Shown here: piece by piece, positions 1-6,548 of the stretch | How the letters are laid out: every line of letters begins with the position of its first letter | Position numbering within the stretch: the stretch's first letter is position 1 | Assembly (NCBI GenBank): GCA_937895345.1 | Contig: CALAWP010000065.1 | Span: forward strand, 1-13,780 | Source of the DNA: an uncultured Paenibacillus sp. | Lineage (GTDB): Bacteria; Bacillota; Bacilli; Paenibacillales; Paenibacillaceae | Direction of reading: 5' to 3' | DNA: 13,780 bases | The notes under the pieces: model-generated | Database searches by the model: none | Seen by the model: only the letters and a program-made list of their open reading frames with translations | Told to the model about the DNA's origin: nothing | Translations under genes and position numbers: made by a program

Positions 1-1
1 G

Positions 2-478
2 ATTCAGAAACCTAGTTTATATGCTGCATACGGAGACAAATTGTCTTTGTTTGAATCGGCTCTTCGAAAATATAATCAATTACATGCTAAATCCGTTCGC
101 TTGAAGCTTACCAAAGCTGCGAGTGTCAAAACTGCTTTCAGGCTCTTGTTTCTGGAAGGGGCATTCCCTGACGAAACGGAGAAACGGAATGGTTGCTTCT
201 GCATTAATACAATGGTGGAGATGGCTCCGCATGACGCAAAGTTTGAAATTTTGACAAGAGAGCATCAACAATATTTAGCGGCGATATTTGAAGATACGCT
301 TGAACGGGGTATAACTTCCGGTGAGATCGATGGGTCGGTCAACTGCCGGGCAACAGCTCAGTCTCTTGTGGCAGCTTTCATCGGAATAACCGTATTAAAG
401 AAGTCCAATCCAAGTCCGGAATGGGTCGAAAATTGCATCGACTCGGCACTGTCGCTACTCAAAGCGCCCCCGATCTAA
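2..478 (+). CDS. TetR/AcrR-family transcriptional regulator, C-terminal part (5' end outside window)
   Basis: The reading frame is open from the first bases of the window and gives about 158 residues. It begins with KPSLYAAYGDK followed by LFESALRKY, which is the end of the recognition helix and helix 4 of TetR-type DNA-binding domains. The first 30 or so residues of the HTH therefore lie upstream of the window. A TTG at 41 is in frame but sits inside the conserved segment and is not a real start. The remainder is the all-helical ligand-binding and dimerisation domain, including a CFCINTMVEMAP segment typical of TetR_C domains that follow this kind of HTH. Such proteins are usually repressors of a nearby gene, but the target and ligand cannot be told here. 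Base composition is clearly more AT-rich than in the genes downstream. Confidence 0.88.
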   Translation: MQKPSLYAAYGDKLSLFESALRKYNQLHAKSVRLKLTKAASVKTAFRLLFLEGAFPDETEKRNGCFCINTMVEMAPHDAKFEILTREHQQYLAAIFEDTLERGITSGEIDGSVNCRATAQSLVAAFIGITVLKKSNPSPEWVENCIDSALSLLKAPPI

Positions 479-481
479 TGT

Positions 482-503
482 AAAAAAGCCGCTTCCAGGC
501 GGC
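482..503 (-). terminator. Rho-independent terminator for the acidic small protein gene
   Basis: Read on the minus strand, a GC-only 5-bp stem (GCCGC/GCGGC, loop CTGGAA) is followed directly by six T residues. It lies about 65 bp past the stop of the minus-strand gene at 567-791. On the plus strand there is no T-run, so it is not an obvious terminator for the TetR gene. The stem is short. Confidence 0.55.
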
Positions 504-566
504 CGGATGCCGACGAGAAACAGCTTTTATTCGATATTCGAAATGAAATCCATACCATGATTTCGC

Positions 567-791
567 TTATTCCTCCGCGGCTTCCTCCGCCGCTGCCGCC
601 GCCGCTTCCAGCTCCTCTTCCGCCTCGGACGCTTCCAGCCCGGCTTCCGCTTCGTCCGCAGCCTCTTCCTCGCCCGCCTCTTCCTCGGCAGCCTCTTCCG
701 CTTCAGCTTCCGCAACCGCGATTTCCTCTTCTTCGGCCAGCTCCACCGGCGTTTCGGCGGCGTCCTGGATTGCCTCTTGTTCCTGGCTCAT
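567..791 (-). CDS. Highly acidic Glu/Ala-rich small protein (74 aa), function unknown
   Basis: The start is the ATG at 791, chosen because it is preceded by AAGGGGAGGTGATCAGA, an excellent ribosome binding site. The frame stays open further upstream, but that part overlaps the promoter and RBS. By hand count the product has 30 Glu and 25 Ala in 74 residues, two Asp, and no Lys or Arg, so its net charge is about -30. After a short head (MSQEQEAIQDAAETPVELAE) it is almost pure E/A low-complexity sequence, expected to be helical or disordered. There is no signal peptide or membrane segment. A promoter, RBS and terminator all fit this frame, which supports a real gene despite the low complexity. 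The opposite strand also has an open frame (Pro/Leu-rich), which is a shadow of the codon repeat. I do not recognise a family and assign no function. Confidence 0.7.
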   Translation of the reverse strand: MSQEQEAIQDAAETPVELAEEEEIAVAEAEAEEAAEEEAGEEEAADEAEAGLEASEAEEELEAAAAAAEEAAEE

Positions 792-822
792 TCTGATCAC
801 CTCCCCTTCATCAGCTATCTTC

Positions 823-850
823 ATTGTAGCGCTTTCAAAGACGCCGGCAA
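823..850 (-). promoter_or_regulatory. Probable sigma-A promoter of the acidic small protein gene
   Basis: On the minus strand, -35 TTGCCG (845-850) and -10 TACAAT (823-828) are separated by 16 bp. The predicted transcript would start about 25 nt ahead of the ATG at 791, leaving just enough room for the RBS. This position supports the 791 start over the upstream in-frame ATGs. Confidence 0.5.
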
Positions 851-910
851 GGGGTGCAAATTGTCGCAAAATAAGAAGTTATCGCGTTTATTGGCTTGTC
901 ATTAAAGGCC

Positions 911-939
911 TTTACAGCACCTCGACTCAAGTCTAGTAT
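911..939 (+). promoter_or_regulatory. Candidate sigma-A promoter upstream of the membrane protein gene at 1061
   Basis: TTTACA (911-916) and TAGTAT (934-939) are separated by exactly 17 bp. The -35 matches consensus at 5 of 6 positions and the -10 at 4 of 6. It lies about 120 bp ahead of the start codon at 1061. I see no other good promoter in the 270-bp divergent gap between 791 and 1061, which otherwise appears featureless. Confidence 0.4.
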
Positions 940-1060
940 AAGGTTAAGACTGTCGGCCGTTTTGCGTTCAGCCGTTAACGGATACGATTAAGACGGCCTG
1001 AAAATTCCAAGACGCCCAAGTCCATGGAATGCCCCATTATTTCGTATCGGAGGATATGCC

Positions 1061-1777
1061 ATGAATACCGCTGTCATGTACATAGAATACGGCATACTTC
1101 TTATATTGCTGCTTGCGGGGACGGCGGCCGCTCGCATCGCTTCGCGTTTAATGTCCGCAACTACGGAGAAGGAGCTGCACGACAGAACGCGAAGCCTTTG
1201 CAAATGGGCGGTCTGCCTGACGCTGCTGGCGGCGGCAGCGCTGGCGGCGCAGCTGCTGCGAACCGCCGCGGCTCCGACGGCGATGGGAGCGGAGCGCATC
1301 GTATTGCGCCTATCGATGACGTCCGCCTCCGCGCTGCTGACCGGCATTCCGGCGCTGCGCCGGATCCGCAAGCTGATAAAGCGGACGAAGCAGCGCTCGC
1401 TACGTCCGCCGATGGTGGCCCAAAGCCGTCTCGGCGGCCACCCCGCGCTGGTCGCGCCGTTCTTCTGCGCGGCGCTGCTGTCAATAACGGCGCTCGTTAT
1501 CCAGCTTCCCGGAGCGTCTCCGCTGCGCTGGACGGACGCCGCGCTGCTTGGCGCGCTGCCGGCCGCTTGCGGCCTGGTCTGGCTCTTCTTCTCGACCCGC
1601 AGCATGACGGCCTTTGCGCTTGCATACGCTGTGCCGGGCACCGAGCCGGAACGCAGAGGGCCCGGCAGTGCGGCGTCCCCGGTCCGCCCGGCCGGCCGGG
1701 AGCGGGCGCATCCTGCAGCGGTCTCGGCCGAAGCCGAGCCCTGTCCGGACGATGAAGCACAGGCCGTCACCAGTTGA
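1061..1777 (+). CDS. Hypothetical integral membrane protein (238 aa)
   Basis: The ATG at 1061 follows TCGGAGGATATGCC, a good RBS at normal spacing. The product has about four or five hydrophobic segments (residues 8-26, 47-66, possibly 82-98, 128-149 and 158-177). A very basic stretch (RRIRKLIKRTKQR, 100-112) probably lies in the cytoplasm. The last 45 residues are a polar, Pro/Ala/Glu-rich tail. I recognise no catalytic motif or family. The gene is very GC-rich and Ala/Leu/Arg-rich, and consequently has long open frames on the opposite strand. It is followed after 50 bp by another membrane protein gene in the same direction with no terminator visible between them, so co-transcription is likely. 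Expression as a real protein is supported by the RBS and the membrane-segment pattern. Confidence 0.72.
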   Translation: MNTAVMYIEYGILLILLLAGTAAARIASRLMSATTEKELHDRTRSLCKWAVCLTLLAAAALAAQLLRTAAAPTAMGAERIVLRLSMTSASALLTGIPALRRIRKLIKRTKQRSLRPPMVAQSRLGGHPALVAPFFCAALLSITALVIQLPGASPLRWTDAALLGALPAACGLVWLFFSTRSMTAFALAYAVPGTEPERRGPGSAASPVRPAGRERAHPAAVSAEAEPCPDDEAQAVTS

Positions 1778-1827
1778 CCCGCCGTTGTTCGCAATACCTA
1801 AATCCAACGAATTGGAGTGTTTAAGAG

Positions 1828-2337
1828 ATGAAAATTAGCGTTCAATCCATGGCGGGAGCCGTTCTGCTGCTGCTCGGAGCCGTCATGCTGCTGAATCAGG
1901 GGGAATCGTTCGGCCCCGGGACCATATTCGCCTACTTTTGGCCGTCGCTGTTCGTCCTCCCTCTCGGCCTGTTCTTTCATTGGCTGTATTTCAACATGAT
2001 GGGGCGAAAGACAGCCGGCTTGCTGATTCCCGGCGGCATTCTGCTGACAGTCGGCTTCGTGTGCCAGATCGCCATGCTGTTCGGCAATTGGGAATATATG
2101 TGGCCGGGCTTTATACTGGCGCCTGCGGTCGGTTTGTTCGAGTTTTATTGGTTCGGTGGCCGCAACAAATGGCTGCTCATACCGATCAACATTTTGACTG
2201 TGCTGTCGATCCTCTTTTTCGCCGTATTCTCGCTGGGTTCGTTTATCGACGAATTCCTCATCGATCAACCGATCTTCGCCGTATTGTTCGTCGTCGTCGG
2301 CGCCATGTTTATGCTGATTAAACGGAAAACCGACTAA
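1828..2337 (+). CDS. Small multi-pass membrane protein, LiaI/LiaF-like type (169 aa)
   Basis: The ATG at 1828 is preceded by TTGGAGTG, a fair RBS. The product is almost entirely membrane-embedded, with about six hydrophobic segments (residues 6-22, 35-55, 63-85, 90-108, 115-137, 147-164) and a basic C-terminal end KRKTD. The opening pattern (short N-terminus, G-A-hydrophobic helix, a small loop, then a FWPSLFVLPLG segment) resembles the membrane regions found in LiaI/LiaF-type and DUF5668-type proteins of Firmicutes. In some of these proteins such a region accompanies cell-envelope stress sensing. The resemblance is by eye only and no function is assigned. The gene is in line with the membrane protein ahead of it and is followed by a 147-bp gap with its own promoter for the kinase. 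Confidence 0.75.
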   Translation: MKISVQSMAGAVLLLLGAVMLLNQGESFGPGTIFAYFWPSLFVLPLGLFFHWLYFNMMGRKTAGLLIPGGILLTVGFVCQIAMLFGNWEYMWPGFILAPAVGLFEFYWFGGRNKWLLIPINILTVLSILFFAVFSLGSFIDEFLIDQPIFAVLFVVVGAMFMLIKRKTD

Positions 2338-2412
2338 AGCCCCGACCGGTCATTCCGGAACCAACCCCGCATCTCCAAGAAATTGGTACTATTTTACACT
2401 ACCCCTGACAAG

Positions 2413-2441
2413 ACAGGATTTCTCCTCCCGATGTCTAATTA
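2413..2441 (+). promoter_or_regulatory. Candidate sigma-H-type promoter of the sensor kinase gene
   Basis: ACAGGATTT (2413-2421) fits the Bacillus sigma-H -35 pattern RnAGGAwWW at every position. Eleven bases later GTCTAATTA (2433-2441) fits the -10 pattern RnnGAATww except for one base (T in place of G). It lies about 45 bp ahead of the GTG start of the kinase. An overlapping, weaker sigma-A reading (AAGACA, 18 bp, TCTAAT) is also possible. The consensus is recalled from B. subtilis and the call is by inspection. Confidence 0.4.
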
Positions 2442-2484
2442 TTGTAATGAACAACAACCTAGACAAGATATCGGGAGGGAAATT

Positions 2485-4761
2485 GTGTCGATCAAAGCCA
2501 AGCTTTCCGCGGCAATCTCCGGCATCGTCGCCGTTATACTGGCCTTAAACGTCGCCATTCATTATATTTCTTCCAAGAGCTCGCAGGAAGCTGCGCTAGA
2601 AGATCAAATGCACGCCATCGCCAAGCAGCTTGCCGTTACGATCGAATCGATGAAATCGCTGGAGCAATCGCTGGACCAGGAGCTGGCCGAAAGTTTGCGC
2701 ATGGCCGCCATCGCCGTCAAGCAGCAGCTCGACCCGGATATCGCCAACGTCACGAACGAACAGTTGGAAGCGCTCGCCAAGCAGCTGGACTTGTCCGACA
2801 TTACGTTATGGGAACGGATCGACGGGGAAATCGTCTCCACCCGATCCTCCAATCCGAACGAGCTCCATATGAATTCCTCGACCTGGGATTATTGGAACAC
2901 GGCTTTCCATCAATTGTTCGACCGCCAGGAGGTAACGGTGGAAGAAGGGCAGGGGCTGCCGGATTATTGGTCGGGCCCCGTCAACTTTGCCGTCTCCAAC
3001 CCGAACGATATCAACAAATGGGGTTATTACTATGACGGCACGACCAATTATATGATCAATACGATCATCGAGGTCGGCACCAAGGTCCATTACGACTACG
3101 TCAACGCAACCAACGCCATTATTGCCAAACTGAAGGCCAATCAACCGGACATGCTGGAAATTACGGGCTTCGATCCGAAATATTTTGGCGAACAGCAAAT
3201 TATTAAGATGAAGGGCGGCGTGCCCGTCCATAATCTTGACGTCAGGGGCATCGTGTTCGGCGAATACCGGTACCGGAACGAGCAGGAAGACAACAAGCTG
3301 GTCCGTCAGGCGATCATGAGGGGAAAACCGGTCACCTCCTACGCGGAAGCCGGCGATAAGCGAGTGATGAGAACCTTTATCCCGGTACAATCCGTCAAAC
3401 CTTTTGTAATTGGTCTCGCTTTCGACGCCAAGGCGCTTCAAAAGCCAATCCAAAAGCAGCTGATTCTGCATTCGATCATATCGCTTTCGCTCGTCCTCAT
3501 TACGATGGCGGCCAGTTATATTATCGCCGGGTACATGATGCGCTCCTTGAATCAGATTTTGTATAAAGTTAACGCCATTGCCGCCGGCAACTTCCAAGCC
3601 GTGATTTCCATCCGGAACAAGGACGAGCTCGGCACGCTGGCTTCCCGGGTCAATACGATGGGGCAAAATTTGCACGATTACACGAACCGGCTGAAGCAAA
3701 CGGCAAGCGAGCTGCAGCGGACGAAGCAGCATCTGGAGTCGTTTTTCAGCCAAACCTCGGACGCGATCCATGCCGTCGACCTGGAAGGCCGCATCACGCA
3801 AGTCAACAAAGCGTTCGAGACGATGTTCGGCTGGTCGGAAGACGAGGTGCTGGGCCGGCCCCTCCCCAACATCCCGGACGAGCTTGAAAAGGAGCAAAGC
3901 GAGCTGATCGTCAAGGTGCTGCAAGGCGAATCGGTTACCGATTACGAGACGGTCCGGTATACGAAGACGGGCGAAGCGATCGACGTCAGCATCACCGTAT
4001 CGGCGATTCGGGACGAAGACGGCGCCATTGCCGCCATCGCTTCCATCACCCGCAACATTACGTCCAGGAAACAAGCAGAAGAAATGATCAGGCGATCCGA
4101 AAAGCTGTCCGTCGTCGGCCAGCTTGCGGCGGGAGTCGCCCACGAGGTGCGCAATCCGCTGACGACGCTGAGAGGCTTCGTGCAGCTTCATAAGCAGACG
4201 GGCTCGTTGTCTCCGCAATATTTGGATCTGATGCTTCGGGAGCTGGACCAGATCAATATGATCGTCAGCGAGTTTCTTGTACTGGCCAAGCCTCAAGCCA
4301 ACCGGCTGGAGCAGCTGGACGTCGAGAATCTCGTTCGCGATTTGCTGGTGCTGCTCGAGCCCGAAGCGAAGATGTACGGAACGGAGCTGGTTTGGAGAAA
4401 GACGGCCGACGTCATTCCGCCTGTTCGCGGGGTCGGCAGCCAACTGAAGCAGGTTTTTCTAAATGTAATCAAAAATGGCGTGGAAGCGATGCCCGATGGC
4501 GGAGAACTGGCCGTCGAAATCGATTCGCCGGACCCGAATTGCGTCATCATTCGAATTATCGACCAGGGGTGCGGCATTTCTCCGGAAGATTTGAAGCGGC
4601 TGGGCGAGCCTTTCTTCTCCCGCAAGGACGAAGGCAACGGTCTCGGCATCATGGTAAGCCAGCAAATTATCGATAATCACAAGGGCAGCATCGCCTTCCG
4701 AAGCACGCAAGGTCAAGGGACATGCGTCGAGATTGTGCTGCCCGTCTGTCCCGACGCTTGA
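2485..4761 (+). CDS. Membrane sensor histidine kinase, HAMP-PAS-HisKA-HATPase, phosphorelay (KinA/KinB-like) type
   Basis: The start is the GTG at 2485, which follows a strong GGGAGGG RBS and begins directly before the first membrane helix. An ATG at 2383 is in frame, but it lacks an RBS and overlaps the promoter. The 758-residue protein reads in order: TM1 (7-28), an extracytoplasmic sensor region (about 30-322) that starts as a coiled coil and holds a WDYW and two WGYYYDG-like aromatic patches, TM2 (326-350), HAMP (350-402), PAS (413-525), HisKA and HATPase. The phosphoacceptor is His553 in AHEVRNPLTTLRGF, the form typical of Bacillus sporulation kinases. The N box contains N660 and N664, the G1 box is DQGCGIS (D693, G695, G697) and the G2 box is GNGLGIMV. 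No response regulator is adjacent, as is usual for kinases that feed a Spo0F-type phosphorelay. The signal sensed is unknown. The mqnB gene starts 70 bp downstream. Confidence 0.93.
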   Translation: MSIKAKLSAAISGIVAVILALNVAIHYISSKSSQEAALEDQMHAIAKQLAVTIESMKSLEQSLDQELAESLRMAAIAVKQQLDPDIANVTNEQLEALAKQLDLSDITLWERIDGEIVSTRSSNPNELHMNSSTWDYWNTAFHQLFDRQEVTVEEGQGLPDYWSGPVNFAVSNPNDINKWGYYYDGTTNYMINTIIEVGTKVHYDYVNATNAIIAKLKANQPDMLEITGFDPKYFGEQQIIKMKGGVPVHNLDVRGIVFGEYRYRNEQEDNKLVRQAIMRGKPVTSYAEAGDKRVMRTFIPVQSVKPFVIGLAFDAKALQKPIQKQLILHSIISLSLVLITMAASYIIAGYMMRSLNQILYKVNAIAAGNFQAVISIRNKDELGTLASRVNTMGQNLHDYTNRLKQTASELQRTKQHLESFFSQTSDAIHAVDLEGRITQVNKAFETMFGWSEDEVLGRPLPNIPDELEKEQSELIVKVLQGESVTDYETVRYTKTGEAIDVSITVSAIRDEDGAIAAIASITRNITSRKQAEEMIRRSEKLSVVGQLAAGVAHEVRNPLTTLRGFVQLHKQTGSLSPQYLDLMLRELDQINMIVSEFLVLAKPQANRLEQLDVENLVRDLLVLLEPEAKMYGTELVWRKTADVIPPVRGVGSQLKQVFLNVIKNGVEAMPDGGELAVEIDSPDPNCVIIRIIDQGCGISPEDLKRLGEPFFSRKDEGNGLGIMVSQQIIDNHKGSIAFRSTQGQGTCVEIVLPVCPDA

Positions 4762-4831
4762 TTCCCGCCTTCCCTTTGCGCTAAGCTCTAACATAAGAGC
4801 TGAAGCATGTAAAGGAGAGACAGACTTCGCG

Positions 4832-5566
4832 ATGATGGAACGAAACGGCTTATATGAGCGAGCGGCGGCGGCCGGCAAGGAGGATCAACCGTATGGGAAT
4901 GGCAGGAGGCCCGGCGGCGCCGACGGCCGGCCTTCGCGCATTCTGTTCGTCACGGCGGTGGAAGCGGAGCGGCAAGCCGTGCTGAACGGCTGGCCGGAAG
5001 CGAGGGCGATAGCCGCGGGCGTCGGCCCGGCAAACGCGGCGGCGGCCACCGCCTTTGCGCTGGCGGAGGCCGAATGCGATCTGGTCGTCAGCTTCGGCAT
5101 AGGGGGCGGGTTTCCGGGGCGGGCCGAGATCGGCTCGCTCGTGCTGGCAGACGCCATTATTGCCGCCGATCTGGGCGCGGAATCCCCGGACGGGTTTATC
5201 GGCCTGGACGAGCTGGGATTCGGAACGGCGGCGGAACCCGTCGACCTTCGCTGGCACGCCCGGCTGAAAGCGGCTTTGGAAAGCGAAGGGCTGGCCGTGA
5301 TTACAGGCACGGCGCTGACGGTGTCGACGGCGACCGGTACGGCCGAAACGGCCGCTCTGCGCGCCAGGCTGGCGCCCGGAGCGGCCGTCGAAGGCATGGA
5401 AGGGAGCGGAGCGGCGGCGGCGGCGAGAATGAAAGGAATTCCGGCCGCCGAGCTGCGGGCCGTCTCCAACCCCGTCGGCCCCCGGGACCGCGCCGCCTGG
5501 CGCATTGCGGAAGCGCTGCAGGCGCTCGAAACGGCGGCGGCGGCGCTCCGCAAACATTTGGCATAA
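4832..5566 (+). CDS. mqnB: Futalosine hydrolase MqnB (menaquinone biosynthesis)
   Basis: MqnB cleaves futalosine (or its aminodeoxy form) to release hypoxanthine (or adenine) and the dehypoxanthine intermediate of the futalosine pathway. The protein belongs to the nucleoside phosphorylase/MTA nucleosidase fold. RILFVTAV at residues 36-43 is the usual N-terminal strand, GVGPANAAAATA (63-74) and SFGIGGGFPG (87-96) are the base- and phosphate-site loops, VEGMEG (186-191) carries the ribose-binding Met-Glu pair, and SNPVGPRD (212-219) ends in the catalytic Asp219. Length from the chosen ATG is 244 residues, about 35 more than the core, because a Gly/Arg-rich N-terminal extension precedes the first strand. 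No ATG, GTG or TTG occurs in frame between 4837 and that strand, so the start is forced to 4832 or 4835, although the GGAGAG RBS is rather distant. The mqnD gene follows after 43 bp. Confidence 0.9.
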   Translation: MMERNGLYERAAAAGKEDQPYGNGRRPGGADGRPSRILFVTAVEAERQAVLNGWPEARAIAAGVGPANAAAATAFALAEAECDLVVSFGIGGGFPGRAEIGSLVLADAIIAADLGAESPDGFIGLDELGFGTAAEPVDLRWHARLKAALESEGLAVITGTALTVSTATGTAETAALRARLAPGAAVEGMEGSGAAAAARMKGIPAAELRAVSNPVGPRDRAAWRIAEALQALETAAAALRKHLA

Positions 5567-5609
5567 GCAGGACGACACCGAAGAGTCGGATCATAGGAGG
5601 TCCTATTTG

Positions 5610-6452
5610 ATGAATATCGCATATTCCCCTTGTCCCAACGACACCTTCATCTTTCACGCATGGGCGCACGGACTTGTGCCGGGGGCGCCGGAGCTGAACG
5701 TCACCTATGCGGATATCGACATTACCAATCATCTTGCGGCCCGCGCCGAAGGCCCCGAGGTGCTGAAAATATCGTATGCCGCATTGCCTTGGGTGCTGTC
5801 CGATTACAGGCTGCTCCCTTGCGGCGGCGCGCTTGGCCGCGGCTGCGGTCCGCTCGTGCTGACGAAGGACGAGCGGACCGCCCAAAGCGGCGGCCAGTCG
5901 CTGGAGGGCAAACGGGTCGCCGTGCCGAGCGAACGGTCGACGGCCTATTTGCTGTTCCGCCTTTGGGCGGCGCAGCAGGTTCCGGGCGGCATCGGCGAAA
6001 TCGTCGTGATGCCCTTTCACGAAATTATGCCCGCCGTCCGAGACGGCCGGATCGACGCCGGGCTCGTCATCCACGAAGCCCGGTTTACTTATCCGTCTTA
6101 CGGGCTTCATATGCTGGCGGATATGGGCGCCTGGTGGGAATCCGACACCGGGCTGCCTATTCCGCTCGGAGCGATTATTGCCCGCCGCGAGCTCGACGGC
6201 GAAGCCGTCGCCGGCTGGATTCGCGCATCCCTCGATTATGCCTGGGCAAGCCCCGGCGCTTCCCGCGATTATGTGATGAGCCATGCTCAGGAAATGAGCT
6301 GGGACGTGGCGCAATCCCATATCGGCTTATACGTCAATCGTTTCAGCCGCGATCTCGGCGAGGACGGATACGCCGCCGTCGAAGCGCTGCTTGGCCGGGC
6401 CGCGGCCGAAGGGCTCGTTCCGCCGTTCGATCCCGCCCTTCTTCGGGCTTAA
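5610..6452 (+). CDS. mqnD: 1,4-dihydroxy-6-naphthoate synthase MqnD
   Basis: MqnD converts cyclic dehypoxanthine futalosine to 1,4-dihydroxy-6-naphthoate, the last ring-forming step before prenylation in the futalosine route to menaquinone. The ATG at 5610 follows ATAGGAGGTCCTATTTG, a near-perfect RBS, and the product begins MNIAYSPCPNDTFIFHAW, the signature N-terminus of the family. Its 280 residues match the usual length. The fold is that of periplasmic binding protein-like enzymes. The conserved VIHE (His155) corresponds to the histidine proposed to be catalytic in the Thermus homologue, and the substrate-shaping segments KISYAALP (53-60) and VPSERSTAYLLF (105-116) are present. It forms an operon with mqnB. 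The other pathway genes (mqnA, mqnC, mqnE) are not in the window and must lie elsewhere if the pathway is complete. The cytoplasmic product has no signal peptide. Confidence 0.95.
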   Translation: MNIAYSPCPNDTFIFHAWAHGLVPGAPELNVTYADIDITNHLAARAEGPEVLKISYAALPWVLSDYRLLPCGGALGRGCGPLVLTKDERTAQSGGQSLEGKRVAVPSERSTAYLLFRLWAAQQVPGGIGEIVVMPFHEIMPAVRDGRIDAGLVIHEARFTYPSYGLHMLADMGAWWESDTGLPIPLGAIIARRELDGEAVAGWIRASLDYAWASPGASRDYVMSHAQEMSWDVAQSHIGLYVNRFSRDLGEDGYAAVEALLGRAAAEGLVPPFDPALLRA

Positions 6453-6487
6453 CGCAATAGATTTACGCTTTATGCATAATCATTCAA

Positions 6488-6516
6488 TTGACGGCCAAAC
6501 TCTTTCGGTAAATAAT
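6488..6516 (+). promoter_or_regulatory. Sigma-A promoter of the carbonic anhydrase gene
   Basis: TTGACG (6488-6493) and AATAAT (6511-6516) are separated by 17 bp. Each hexamer matches consensus at 5 of 6 positions. It lies 32 bp ahead of the start codon in an AT-rich gap, so the gene is probably transcribed independently of mqnBD. I see no terminator after mqnD. Confidence 0.7.
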
Positions 6517-6548
6517 AAACATTAGATATTGGAGGAGGGTGACTAGAA

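Noticed and set aside
557..796. A Pro/Leu-rich plus-strand frame at the acidic protein locus
   Set aside because: It is the reverse of the Glu/Ala codon repeat. The promoter, RBS and terminator all fit the minus-strand frame.
988..1794. A 268-codon minus-strand frame covering the membrane protein gene at 1061
   Set aside because: It is Arg/Ala/Ser-rich with no membrane or domain pattern and no clear RBS. The plus-strand frame has a good RBS and clear membrane segments.
2806..4443. A 545-codon open frame on the minus strand opposite the kinase
   Set aside because: It lacks an RBS and recognisable motifs. The kinase on the plus strand has every domain motif in order. Long antisense frames are expected opposite GC-rich genes.
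4784..4801. Small hairpin AGCTCT/AGAGCT between the kinase and mqnB as a terminator
   Set aside because: The stem is only 6 bp, AT-balanced and has no T-run, so termination is unlikely. The kinase and mqnB may be partly co-transcribed.
4832..6452. A link between menaquinone synthesis (mqnBD) and the mhq-like quinone detoxification operon
   Set aside because: The two sets are about 5 kb apart, on opposite strands, with separate transcription signals and unrelated genes between. Shared quinone chemistry alone is not evidence.
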